The position numbers and the translations under genes were made by a program. A stretch of DNA of 64,000 bases, from positions 1 to 64,000 of the forward strand of contig JACKBU010000005.1 in NCBI GenBank assembly GCA_020634395.1. Reading direction: 5' to 3'. Position 1 is the first letter of the stretch, and every line of letters starts with the position of its first letter. Below the pieces are notes generated by a model that was not told the DNA's origin, did not search any database, and was given only the letters and a program-made list of their open reading frames with translations. This DNA comes from Ardenticatenaceae bacterium. GTDB lineage: Bacteria; Chloroflexota; Anaerolineae; Promineifilales; Promineifilaceae. Positions 1 through 9,078 of the stretch are shown piece by piece.

Positions 1-1146
1 CATGCCTTTCGCATTCTGCATATGAAACACGATCTCAGTGCGCAGCTAAATGTGATCACCGAATGGGAGGACATGACCGACCTGCTGTTGTGTTTTTTGC
101 AGGCCATTGTTCCCGTTACGGCCGTTTCCCTCCTGGCCTATCAACCCGAAACCGCCCAATTTGTGCTCATCGCCAGCCGCAAATCTGGCGCCGCCCCGGC
201 AGCAGACGCTCTCCCACTCCCTCTCCCGGCCGGTTTGGATGCCCATCCCGCTGGGGGCACGCTTCACCCTGCGGGGCCCCGCCTTAGCGCCGGGCACATA
301 CCTGAAAACGCTTTGCCTCCGGTTTACTCTCTACCACTTACTCACGGTGAGGCACTTAACGCCCGACTGCTTATGTATTTGCCTCCAGGCGCCACGCTCT
401 CGCCAGACCAGAGCGACATCTTAAACCACCTGGCGCCGGACATTGCCATTGCTTTTTTCTCCATTCAGGAGCACCAGGAAAAACTGAAAGTTATTGTGGA
501 CCGCGCCAAAGATGCCGAGCGGCACAGCATTTCCCGCGACCTGCACGACATGCTGGGGCAAAATTTGGCTTATTTACGCCTGAAGCTGGACCAGTTTGCC
601 AGAAACATCGATCGGCAGACTATTGACCTGGACGAAGTGCGGGCAGAATTGGTCTATATGCAGGATATTGCCAACCGCTCGTACGAGTTAGTACGGAGCA
701 TGCTCTCCATCTTACATACCGCCGAGCCGCTGCCCCTCCTAGATCTGCTGCAGAATCATGCGCAGACAGTGGCGGGTCGTGCCGGTTTAAGCTTCGAGAT
801 CCGCCAAACCGATGATCCATACGTGCTGAAAGCGGCACAGCTGCGGCAAATATTGTTTATTTTTAGTGAAGCGTTGAGTAACGTCGAAAGGCACGCCGGC
901 GCACAAAGTGTGCGGGTCGATCTTGTCTGGGGGCAGACGGATCTGACCATGAAGATTATGGATGACGGGCATGGCTTTGAACCCAATGCGGTCCAGACGC
1001 AGCAGCATTTCGGGCTGCGAATTATACAAGAGCGAACGGCCGTTTTAGGCGGACAGTTCGACCTACGTTCCACAGATCACGGCACCGAACTAAACTTTTG
1101 TTTCCCCCTCGCCGCGAACAATCCACACCACGCCATACCAGCATAG
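1..1146 (+). CDS. Sensor histidine kinase, NarL/DesK type (5' end outside the window)
   Basis: This is the sensor half of a two-component pair. It should autophosphorylate on histidine and pass the phosphate to the response regulator that follows 21 nt downstream. Counting from the first in-frame ATG at 22, residues about 10-150 look like a GAF-type sensory region. The HisKA_3 dimerisation box is SRDLHDMLGQ with the phospho-acceptor His at 175. The ATPase domain has an N box (SEALSNVERHAGA) and a G box (DDGHGFEP), then HFGLRIIQER. The frame stays open to base 1, and the residues before the ATG resemble the end of a HAMP linker, so the true protein is probably longer and membrane-bound. The signal sensed cannot be told from this fragment. 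The kinase call is solid; the start is not. Confidence 0.9.
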   Translation, partial: HAFRILHMKHDLSAQLNVITEWEDMTDLLLCFLQAIVPVTAVSLLAYQPETAQFVLIASRKSGAAPAADALPLPLPAGLDAHPAGGTLHPAGPRLSAGHIPENALPPVYSLPLTHGEALNARLLMYLPPGATLSPDQSDILNHLAPDIAIAFFSIQEHQEKLKVIVDRAKDAERHSISRDLHDMLGQNLAYLRLKLDQFARNIDRQTIDLDEVRAELVYMQDIANRSYELVRSMLSILHTAEPLPLLDLLQNHAQTVAGRAGLSFEIRQTDDPYVLKAAQLRQILFIFSEALSNVERHAGAQSVRVDLVWGQTDLTMKIMDDGHGFEPNAVQTQQHFGLRIIQERTAVLGGQFDLRSTDHGTELNFCFPLAANNPHHAIPA

Positions 1147-1167
1147 ATTTCTTGTAGGTAGGTTCTG

Positions 1168-1809
1168 ATGAGAGTCTTAATCGTTGACGACCATCCACTT
1201 TTTCGTCAAGGACTGGTTAGTTTGCTTCGTTCCGAAGCAGACTTCGAGGTTTGTGGAGAGGCCGCCACGTTTGCCGAAGCCGTGGCGCAGGCCTGTGCCT
1301 TAGCGCCAGACCTGGTATTGTTGGATTATAACTTGCCAGATGGTTCCGGCACGGAGGCAGCGAAAGCCATTTTGACCCATTCCCCCGACTGCAAAATCCT
1401 GTTTCTGACTGTACATGGCGATGACGAGGAGCTTTTTGCCGCCATGCGCAGTGGGGCGAAGGGGTTTCTCCTTAAAAACGAGCCGGTAGAAAATTTGCTA
1501 GAGGCCATACGTTTCGTATATGACGGCCACGTGGCCCTTTCTACAGATATGACCGAGCGCATCGTGCGGGAATTTTCGCAAACCAGCGCGTCCGGCGGCG
1601 GGGCCATCCTTTCTTTTCCCGATCTTACCGATCGTGAAGTAGAGGTGCTGCGTGAACTGGCCCTTGGCGCTTCCAATCAAGAAATCGCCGCCAACCTTTT
1701 CCTCTCTGAAAACACGGTCAAGCGCCATGTGCACAACATTCTGAGTAAGCTCGGCGTGCCCAACCGCCGCGAAGCAGCCAGATATGCGCGCGAATCCGGT
1801 TTTGTGTAG
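1168..1809 (+). CDS. NarL/FixJ-family response regulator
   Basis: This 213-aa protein is the DNA-binding partner of the preceding kinase. The receiver domain (about residues 1-120) has the acidic pair D7-D8, phospho-acceptor D53 in LVLLDYNLPDG, T81 and K103. The C-terminal LuxR-type helix-turn-helix (about 148-210) carries LTDREVEVLRELALGASNQE and the recognition helix region SENTVKRHVHNILSKLG. All residues needed for phosphotransfer are present. The gene follows the kinase by 21 nt and is probably co-transcribed with it. The large exported-protein gene starts about 580 nt downstream and could be a target, but nothing in the sequence proves this. Confidence 0.93.
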   Translation: MRVLIVDDHPLFRQGLVSLLRSEADFEVCGEAATFAEAVAQACALAPDLVLLDYNLPDGSGTEAAKAILTHSPDCKILFLTVHGDDEELFAAMRSGAKGFLLKNEPVENLLEAIRFVYDGHVALSTDMTERIVREFSQTSASGGGAILSFPDLTDREVEVLRELALGASNQEIAANLFLSENTVKRHVHNILSKLGVPNRREAARYARESGFV

Positions 1810-2390
1810 TCCCTGGTCATTTTGCGGAGCGTTTCTCGTCGCTTACACGGCCGTTTGGCCGTCCCCACCATCTTAAACAGCACCTGGTACTAATCCTTTT
1901 ATGGCTCTTTTCAGCGCCCTGGATGATCCTTTTTCGATCCCAGAGGGAGCAGGGCGGTGTATTTACACTTTTTTCCTTCTTGCCTACACTGTGCTTAATA
2001 ACGTAATTTAAGCCCAGTGACGGTAGGACTCCATCTCAAGAACCCCTAACAATGGCTTCGCGCTGCAGTTGAAAATTTGAGTGTCGGCTGGTGATCCGGC
2101 TTCCTCAGGCATGCATTCTGCCGGGAGTGAAGCGCGGCTTGCTGAAGTATTCGTTTCCCTGTCTGCATACCAAGAGAACAACTTTATCGGCCTGGTTTTG
2201 GAACACGGGTTTCTTCCGACAATGTGAAGAGCCTGATGTCTTATTGTTGCCGCTTGCCATATGGGTGAACGGCCGTTACCGGATGCGCTGTGCCAGATCT
2301 TTTTGTGGTGGAGGTGTTGATGAAAATCTTTCCGAGCAGTCTCGCAATTTTGCGCCTTAAGCTAAACATAGTTTGCAGGAGTCAAATTTG
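1810..2390 (+). other. Gene-free leader region upstream of the giant exported protein
   Basis: This 580-nt stretch has no convincing gene. An ORF at 2091-2360 has no ribosome-binding site and an unconvincing composition. ACGGCCGT occurs just after the regulator gene (about 1845) and at 2269. An AGGAG ribosome-binding site at 2377-2381 lies 9 nt before the ATG at 2391. The length suggests a long 5' leader or regulatory region, but no promoter or riboswitch fold was recognised. Confidence 0.5.
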
Positions 2391-5300
2391 ATGAAAAGAA
2401 AAATCCCTCTCATCCTTTTTGTTGGCTTAACCCTTTTGATAGCCGGCTTATCAACGACAACCAGTTCCTCTGTGCAGCCTGCAGCCGCTCAGGCCAACAC
2501 CTTCCTGACGCTTAATGTGCTAAGCGCTCGAACTGAGCCGCGGGCATTTGGCGGCGCCGGTGTGAGCCAGGGTGATGCTGTGAGCCAATTCAAATACATC
2601 ATCAACATGGATAACACGGGCACGACGAGCCAGCGCTCCCCGTCAGACGGCTGTTCACCCAACTCGCCTGGCTACCCGGATTCGTGCCACTGGCCTTCGG
2701 TCGCCGGCGCGGCCAGCCCGAGTCCCGTTTATACGCACGGCGACCAGGATGATTTTAACGGAACCAACGGGACAGGGCTTAATCTTCCCAACGGCCGTTA
2801 CCTCATTTCGGTGCTGGCTGATGGCTACAAACTCGATGGCGTCCACTTCACCATCCCCCTCACGGGCGCCGGCCCCGTCACCGTCGAACTGCAGCCTACG
2901 CCGCTGCCCGATTCGACCATCCGCGCCAAAGTCTTCGCCGACATCGCCCCCACCAACGGCACGCCCGATCCCGGCGATCCTGGCCTGGCCAACTTTGTGG
3001 GCCATATCAACGATTACCTGGGCGAAGTGACCACCGACGTTTACGGCAATCCCTTGTGTACCGTTTACCAGGGTGAAGATCCCGTCACCCACGTTATCCC
3101 CCTGGGAAGCCTGGATGCCGACATGCTGCCCATTATCGCCACCATCGGCGGCAACTGCGTCAGCGATGCCAATGGTGACCTGGTGATCCCCCACCTGGGC
3201 ACGAACCGCTACACCCTCTCGGCCACGCCGCCCGATGGGCAGACCTGGATCCAGACCACTACCCTGGAAGGCAACCACGATTGGGACACCTGGGTGATGG
3301 AAGGTTCCACCGGATTCGATACGGAGTTTGTCCTGGCCGGCGAACCGTTCCCGCAGCCCATTTTTGGTTTTGCGCCGCCTACCAATGCCCTGGCCGCAGG
3401 CGGCAGCGGGCACATCACCGGTGTTGTCGTGGGGATAAAAAGTTATACACCGCCCAAAGGGGGTGCTTTTGATTTCTGGGGCGGCAACACCGGCACGAAG
3501 ATCGACCATCCCATCGAAAATCCCTGGCTTTCGCTGGCGGATTTGGAGGCTGGAGATACGGCCGTTTGGGTCGGCCAGGGCGACGCCAACGGCCACTTCG
3601 ATATCCCCAACGTGCCCGATGGCAACTACACCCTAAGCTGGTGGGACGAACCCCAGAACTATAACCTCAACATGATCAACGTCACCATCAGCAATGGTGA
3701 GGCTATCGACATGGGCAACCTCCCGCTCAACGGCTGGTGGACCCGCTATGAAGGCTACGTCTTTAACGACCTGAACCGCAACGGCGTCAAAGATCCTGGC
3801 GAGCAAGGAGTACCAAACTATACCCTCACCATGCGCCGGCGCGAAAATTCCCTGATGGATCGCGGCCAGACCACGGTGACGACAGATCTCAGCGGTTATT
3901 ACCTTTTTGAAAGCGCCTATCCCCTGGGCGAGTGGATCATCATGGAAGCCTACAACGACCTGTATTACACCACGGGCGTTACCTACCAGGCTGATAATCA
4001 GCCGGCACCCACGACGGTATTGGGCGCTGGCGTTGACGTTAGCGTGCTTAACATAATCGGCCTGAGCGGCCGTATGGATTGGGGCGTGCACGCCTACGAT
4101 CCCACAGGCGCCAACGGCATCGATCCGCGGAACGGCGGTATCGTGGGAACGGTCAGCTACGATACCACCCGCAATGAACTGGACCCGCAGTACGCCGCCA
4201 CCGAAGATTGGCAGCCCGGCATTTCCGGACTGACGGTGGAACTGTACGCCCCGGTTTTGTGCGGTACGTCCGGCGCGGCATGTGATCCATTGGACTTTTA
4301 CGAACTGGCGGCCGACGGCTCGTATGCCAAGGGCCATCTTCTGAATACGTACGTGACGGAAACCTGGGAGCGGCCAACCGGCTGTGTGGCCCGCGACGTA
4401 GACGGTAACCCGCTGGTCCACGGCGTGGACGAGCAGGTGCTGGTCCTTAACCAGGAAACAGACGGCGAATGTCTCGAAGGATTTTTGCAGAGCATTCAGT
4501 TTGGTCCCTATCCTACGGATCAGGGTACGCCGGATGCCAACTTTGGCGCGGCCGTCGATGGCAACTACGGTTTTGGGGATGGGTGCTTCAACGGCACGCT
4601 GGATGCCACCGATCCATCGGCCCCACTTTGTAATGGCGGCGATTTTTCACCGCTGACCCCTGGAGACTATCTCGTCCAGGTGGTGATTCCCGACGATGCC
4701 AGTGGCCAGCCGATGTACCAGGTCACCCGCGAGGAGGACATCAACATTGGCAACGGCAATCAGATCGTCCCGCAGGTGCCGCCGCCGGCCTGTGCCGGCC
4801 CGCTGCACACCGTAGACGTAGCCGATATGGGCACCGATGGCTATGGGCCGGTAGACCTGGGCAACGGCATTGTGGTGCCGGCCTCCACGCCCACGGAAAA
4901 CGCCACGTTTGTGGATATTGGCGGGTCGCCCTTCGAGGGCCAGCAAAAGCCTTTGTGTGACACCAAGCTGGTCCATGTGAGTAACGGCCGTTCCATTGTC
5001 CCCATCTTTAACATCTTCACCGACGTCCCCGTACCCTCTCTGCTGCGCGGCCTTGCCGTAGATGACATCAATTTCTCCACCGATCCCCGCACCCTGATGT
5101 ACGGCGAGAAAGCCGGCATTCCCTTCATCCCCATCGGCATCTACGACTTTTCCAATCGTCTGGTAGAGACCCTTGAGACCGATTTTAACGGGATTTACGA
5201 GGTGCTGTTACCTTCTACGAACCACATCAGTTGTCCCACACCTTCTGGCGTGTGCGCCAACATGTATCGCTTTGTCGCCAATGATCCGGGCATCCCCGGA

Positions 5301-8300
5301 CGGCTAAATCCCAACTACAACCCGCGCTACCGTACCATCGCTACTGAGTTCGAGGCCTTCCCCGGTTTGATTATTCCCACCGATCTCGCCCCGACTCAGG
5401 TCGGCCTCACCATCGAAGCGCCCGGGACAGGCATCAGCCAGCAATTAACCTGCGCCCTCGACTCCGCCACCCCGCAGCTTTTCGCCGTGTCACAGCCCTA
5501 TATCAACGGTTCCGGCTCCTTTACGATCAACGGTCTGGGATTTGGGGCCAGCAAGGGCAACGGGCAGGTAACTTTGGATGGATCTATCGTTCTGCCCACG
5601 GCCTCCTGGAGCGACCAACAGATCAATGTCACCGTTCCTAGCGGCACGCCGGCCGGAGCCCACCAGCTCAAGATCACGGCCGATAACGGGCAGGCGACCG
5701 TCAACGGCCTGACGTTCCACGTGCTGGGCACTGGCTACAATCCCCACGTCTACGAGGTAGGGCCGGGCCGCACGTATGCCGTTGTGCAGGATGCAATTGA
5801 CGCCGCGGCCGCCAGCGGCGGCGACGATCTGGTCGTGGTTTATCCCGGCCAGCCTGATCTGGCGAATCCGCGCGGCAACCCGCGCGGCGCTTACTATGAA
5901 AACCTCATTGTCACCACACCCATTAAGCTGCAAGGGGTTGGTCCCGGCGGCTTCCAGGGAACCACGTTTGTACCTGGATCTATCCTCGATGGCGGCGCTT
6001 TTGGCGGCGACACGGACCTGGCCACGGCCTGGTACGCCAAAGTGGGCGGCCTGACCTGGGATGGCAATCAAAACGTCAACGACGGTGAGGTGATCTATAT
6101 CCTGGCCCATGATGGCGCGTTCACGGCTAATTTCAAGGCCAGTATCGACGGGTTTGACATTCGTGGCGGTGACCAGCAAGGATTCCCCGGCAACATCAAC
6201 GACCTGACCGGGGCGCCCACCGGCCTGCCGCCCGGCATTGTGACACAGGGCGGGGCGATTTTTGCCAATGCCTACGCCCGACACTTGCAGATTACCAATA
6301 ACGTGGTGGAGAACAACGGCGGCGGTTACGGCACCATCCGTATCGGCACACCCGACTTGCCCGCGCCGGATACCAATCAGCACAATGAGAACGTCCACAT
6401 TGCCAACAACCGTATCTTTGCCAACGCCGGCACGAATCTGGCCGGCGGCATCGGCATCTTCGCCGGCGCAGACAATTATGAAGTTGATCACAATGACATC
6501 TGCGGCAACTTCTCGGTGGAGTACGGCGGCGGTTTGAGCGTTTACGGCCGTAGTCCCTACGGCCAGATCCACCATAACCGTATCTACTTCAACATGTCCA
6601 ACGATGAGGGCGGCGGCATCATGATCGCCGGTGAACTCCCGACCACAGCCGGGGCGCTGTCGCCCGGTTCCGGTCCGGTGGACATCTATAACAACCAGAT
6701 ACAGGCAAACCTGGCCAACGACGATGGCGGCGGCTTACGCTTCTTGATGGCCGGTGGTCCCGGCGGGGTAGACGTCATGAACGTCTACAACAACATGATC
6801 GTCAATAACGTCTCGACCCATGAGGGCGGCGGTATTGGATTGAACGACACGCCCAACATCTACATCTATAACAATACGATTATGAAGAACCTGACTACGG
6901 CCACGGCCGTTACCAGCAATGGACAGCCGTTCCCGGCCGGTATTTCCACGTCCGCCAACAGCAGCCAACTGCAGGTCACACTGCCCAGCACTGCCCCAGC
7001 TTTCAGCAATCCGGTGCTTTTCAATGACATCTTCTGGGATAACCGGGCCGGCACACGCGCCGGCACGACGGTGCTCGGCATTGGCCTGGCAGGCGACGCC
7101 GGCGCGATTAACTATTGGGATGTGGGCGTTGCCGACGGCACAGGCGCCTTATCCCCCACCAATTCGGTCATCCAGCAGAACACCGGCGACCATGTCTTCA
7201 TCAACAGCGCCGATAACAGTTCCGCAGATCCGCTGGTCTTTCAGACGTATGACGTGTCTGTTTCCTTCGCAACCTGGCGGCAAAATCCGGCGTTTGTCGA
7301 TGCGACCCTGGTCACGCTAGAAGCGCCGCCGAACCTGTTGGGCGACTATCACCTGCGAGCGGGGTCGCCGGCAATTGACTTTGGCACGGCCGTTGGCGCA
7401 CCAGCCTTTGACTATGATGACCAGGTGCGGCCGGAAGGCGCCGGCTACGACAGCGGCGCGGACGAGTATTGGGCTACCACACCACCGCCGCCAAGTATAC
7501 CGACTCTCTACTTCTCCACACGCGGCAATGTCAACCCGCCCGGCGTCACCGGCACCGCCGATAATGCCGACATCTACACCTGGGACGGCGCCAACTTTAG
7601 CCGCAATGTGGATGTCACCACGCTGGGTCTGCCAAACGGGGCCAACGTGGATGGCCTGATGATGGTGGATGCCACGCATTTCTATCTCTCCTTCTCTGGC
7701 GTGAATACGGCCGTTCCCGGTATAGGCAGCGTGGAAGACGAAGATATCGTGGAGTACGACAACGGCGCCTGGTCCCTGTACTTCGACGGCACGGCTCTGG
7801 GCCTGACCGCCAACGCCCAGGATCTGGATGCCATCAACATCACCAATGGCACGTTGTACTTCTCCACAACCGGCAGCGGCAGCATTCCGGGCGTGGCCGG
7901 TCCGTACGACGATGCCGACATCTACTCGTGGAATGGCAGCAGCTTCAGCCGGGTGTTCGATGCCAGCGTGGCCGGCCTGCCAAACAATGCCGACGTCGAC
8001 GGGCTAATCTGGGTAGACGGGACCAACTTCTACCTGTCGTTTGCCGCAGACACAACGGCCGTGCCCGGCCTGGCTGCTCCGGCAAACGATGAAGACGTTG
8101 TCCAGTTTGGCGGTGGGGTCTGGTCTGTCTATTTCGACGGAACGGCCGTAGGCCTCACAGACGCGGGCCAGGACCTGGATGCTTTCTCCTTCATAAGCGA
8201 TGCGGCACCGCCGCCGCCGCCACCCCCACCGCCGCCGCCACCGCCGGTTTCCAGCCTCTACTTCTCCACCGCCGGCAACGGATCGATACCAGGAGTACCG

Positions 8301-9002
8301 GCCATCTCCCCACCTGCTACCGGCTATGACAACGCCGACATCTACTCCTGGGATGGAAGCGGCTTCAGCCGGGCGTTCGACGCCAACAGCGGCGGCGGTA
8401 CGCCTCTGCCCAACGGCGCCAACATCGATGGGCTGGTGATGGTAGACGCGACCCACTTCTATCTCTCATTCAGCGGCGACACCAACGTGCCCGGCTTTGG
8501 AACGGTGCAAGACGAAGACGTCGTTTATTACGATGCTGGAACCTGGTCAACGTACTTCGACGGGACGGCCCACGGCCTGACCAGTGCAGCTGCGGACCTG
8601 GATGCTATCTACATCGCCGGCGGCACTCTGTACTTCTCCACGGTCGGTAATGTCAATCCGCCCGGTGTGAGCGGTACGCCCGATGATGCCGACATCTACG
8701 CCTGGAACGGAACCAGCTTCAGCCGGGTGTTCGATGCCAGCGTTGCCGGACTGCCGGGCAATGCCAATGTAGACGGCCTGGCCTGGACCGATGCCAATAA
8801 CTTCTATCTATCGTTCAGCGCCGCCACGACCACAGTGCCCGGCCTGGGTGGCACGGAAGATGAGGACGTGGTGCAGTTCAGCAGCGGCGTCTGGTCGACG
8901 TTTTTCGATGGCACGGCTCAGAGCTTGAACTTCTCGAACGCTCAGGATCTGGATGCCTTCTCGTTTATCGTTACCGGCATTACGCCGCTCGGCGGGAACT
9001 AA
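2391..9002 (+). CDS. Giant exported surface protein: SdrD-like domains, TIG domain, beta-helix and C-terminal ~110-aa repeats
   Basis: This 2203-aa protein starts with a signal peptide (KRKIPLILFVGLTLLIAGL, cleavage near AAAQA). Residues up to about 1000 hold carboxypeptidase-regulatory and SdrD B-like modules; the clearest, near 456, reads GYVFNDLNRNGVKDPGEQGV. A TIG/IPT-like Ig fold lies at about 1027-1110. A right-handed parallel beta-helix follows at about 1127-1690, with many N-N-x-I/V rungs and the typical ending SPAIDFG...GADEYW. The C-terminus has four ~110-aa repeats, with a poly-proline linker between the second and third. I chose ATG 2391 over upstream TTG 2373 because AGGAG lies 9 nt before it. 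The cupredoxin genes follow directly. Role in adhesion or matrix formation is inferred from architecture. No enzymatic site or LPXTG anchor is visible. Confidence 0.88.
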   Translation: MKRKIPLILFVGLTLLIAGLSTTTSSSVQPAAAQANTFLTLNVLSARTEPRAFGGAGVSQGDAVSQFKYIINMDNTGTTSQRSPSDGCSPNSPGYPDSCHWPSVAGAASPSPVYTHGDQDDFNGTNGTGLNLPNGRYLISVLADGYKLDGVHFTIPLTGAGPVTVELQPTPLPDSTIRAKVFADIAPTNGTPDPGDPGLANFVGHINDYLGEVTTDVYGNPLCTVYQGEDPVTHVIPLGSLDADMLPIIATIGGNCVSDANGDLVIPHLGTNRYTLSATPPDGQTWIQTTTLEGNHDWDTWVMEGSTGFDTEFVLAGEPFPQPIFGFAPPTNALAAGGSGHITGVVVGIKSYTPPKGGAFDFWGGNTGTKIDHPIENPWLSLADLEAGDTAVWVGQGDANGHFDIPNVPDGNYTLSWWDEPQNYNLNMINVTISNGEAIDMGNLPLNGWWTRYEGYVFNDLNRNGVKDPGEQGVPNYTLTMRRRENSLMDRGQTTVTTDLSGYYLFESAYPLGEWIIMEAYNDLYYTTGVTYQADNQPAPTTVLGAGVDVSVLNIIGLSGRMDWGVHAYDPTGANGIDPRNGGIVGTVSYDTTRNELDPQYAATEDWQPGISGLTVELYAPVLCGTSGAACDPLDFYELAADGSYAKGHLLNTYVTETWERPTGCVARDVDGNPLVHGVDEQVLVLNQETDGECLEGFLQSIQFGPYPTDQGTPDANFGAAVDGNYGFGDGCFNGTLDATDPSAPLCNGGDFSPLTPGDYLVQVVIPDDASGQPMYQVTREEDINIGNGNQIVPQVPPPACAGPLHTVDVADMGTDGYGPVDLGNGIVVPASTPTENATFVDIGGSPFEGQQKPLCDTKLVHVSNGRSIVPIFNIFTDVPVPSLLRGLAVDDINFSTDPRTLMYGEKAGIPFIPIGIYDFSNRLVETLETDFNGIYEVLLPSTNHISCPTPSGVCANMYRFVANDPGIPGRLNPNYNPRYRTIATEFEAFPGLIIPTDLAPTQVGLTIEAPGTGISQQLTCALDSATPQLFAVSQPYINGSGSFTINGLGFGASKGNGQVTLDGSIVLPTASWSDQQINVTVPSGTPAGAHQLKITADNGQATVNGLTFHVLGTGYNPHVYEVGPGRTYAVVQDAIDAAAASGGDDLVVVYPGQPDLANPRGNPRGAYYENLIVTTPIKLQGVGPGGFQGTTFVPGSILDGGAFGGDTDLATAWYAKVGGLTWDGNQNVNDGEVIYILAHDGAFTANFKASIDGFDIRGGDQQGFPGNINDLTGAPTGLPPGIVTQGGAIFANAYARHLQITNNVVENNGGGYGTIRIGTPDLPAPDTNQHNENVHIANNRIFANAGTNLAGGIGIFAGADNYEVDHNDICGNFSVEYGGGLSVYGRSPYGQIHHNRIYFNMSNDEGGGIMIAGELPTTAGALSPGSGPVDIYNNQIQANLANDDGGGLRFLMAGGPGGVDVMNVYNNMIVNNVSTHEGGGIGLNDTPNIYIYNNTIMKNLTTATAVTSNGQPFPAGISTSANSSQLQVTLPSTAPAFSNPVLFNDIFWDNRAGTRAGTTVLGIGLAGDAGAINYWDVGVADGTGALSPTNSVIQQNTGDHVFINSADNSSADPLVFQTYDVSVSFATWRQNPAFVDATLVTLEAPPNLLGDYHLRAGSPAIDFGTAVGAPAFDYDDQVRPEGAGYDSGADEYWATTPPPPSIPTLYFSTRGNVNPPGVTGTADNADIYTWDGANFSRNVDVTTLGLPNGANVDGLMMVDATHFYLSFSGVNTAVPGIGSVEDEDIVEYDNGAWSLYFDGTALGLTANAQDLDAINITNGTLYFSTTGSGSIPGVAGPYDDADIYSWNGSSFSRVFDASVAGLPNNADVDGLIWVDGTNFYLSFAADTTAVPGLAAPANDEDVVQFGGGVWSVYFDGTAVGLTDAGQDLDAFSFISDAAPPPPPPPPPPPPPVSSLYFSTAGNGSIPGVPAISPPATGYDNADIYSWDGSGFSRAFDANSGGGTPLPNGANIDGLVMVDATHFYLSFSGDTNVPGFGTVQDEDVVYYDAGTWSTYFDGTAHGLTSAAADLDAIYIAGGTLYFSTVGNVNPPGVSGTPDDADIYAWNGTSFSRVFDASVAGLPGNANVDGLAWTDANNFYLSFSAATTTVPGLGGTEDEDVVQFSSGVWSTFFDGTAQSLNFSNAQDLDAFSFIVTGITPLGGN
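7498..8987 (+). repeat. Four tandem ~110-aa protein repeats (coding)
   Basis: Four units begin near 7501, 7852, 8260 and 8629 of the DNA. Shared landmarks per unit are LYFST, NPPGV or SIPGV, DADIY-W-G, FSR, GLP, VDG, FYLSF, VPG, DEDVV, WS-YFDGTA-GL and DLDA. The two halves of each unit align with each other (LYFST/FYLSF, PPGV/VPGLG, DADIY/DEDVV, FDA--AGL/FDGTA-GL, VDG/DLDA), so the true unit is ~55 aa. Two further copies sit at the end of the gene at 11827. I do not recognise the family; a beta-propeller-like blade is one guess. Confidence 0.85.
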
Positions 9003-9021
9003 CCCCTCACCAGGACATCGA

Positions 9022-9058
9022 CGGCCTGGGAACTGCGCAAGGAGTGGTTCCCAGGCCG
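9022..9058 (+). terminator. Strong hairpin between the giant protein and the first cupredoxin gene
   Basis: A perfect 12-bp stem is seen, CGGCCTGGGAAC (9022-9033) pairing with GTTCCCAGGCCG (9047-9058), around a 13-nt loop. It begins 20 nt after the stop codon. No T-tract follows, so it may be a processing or attenuation structure rather than a classical intrinsic terminator. The next gene's ribosome-binding site (AAGGAG) follows immediately. Confidence 0.55.
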
Positions 9059-9078
9059 CCATGTCAAGGAGAAATTAA

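Noticed and set aside
2091..2360. 89-aa ORF upstream of the giant exported protein gene
   Set aside because: No ribosome-binding site, Cys/Trp/Arg-rich chance-like composition and no recognisable motif.
8207..8248. CCG-rich run in the giant protein as a microsatellite or slippage site
   Set aside because: It encodes a plain poly-proline linker between repeat units, and the codons vary (CCG, CCA, CCC).
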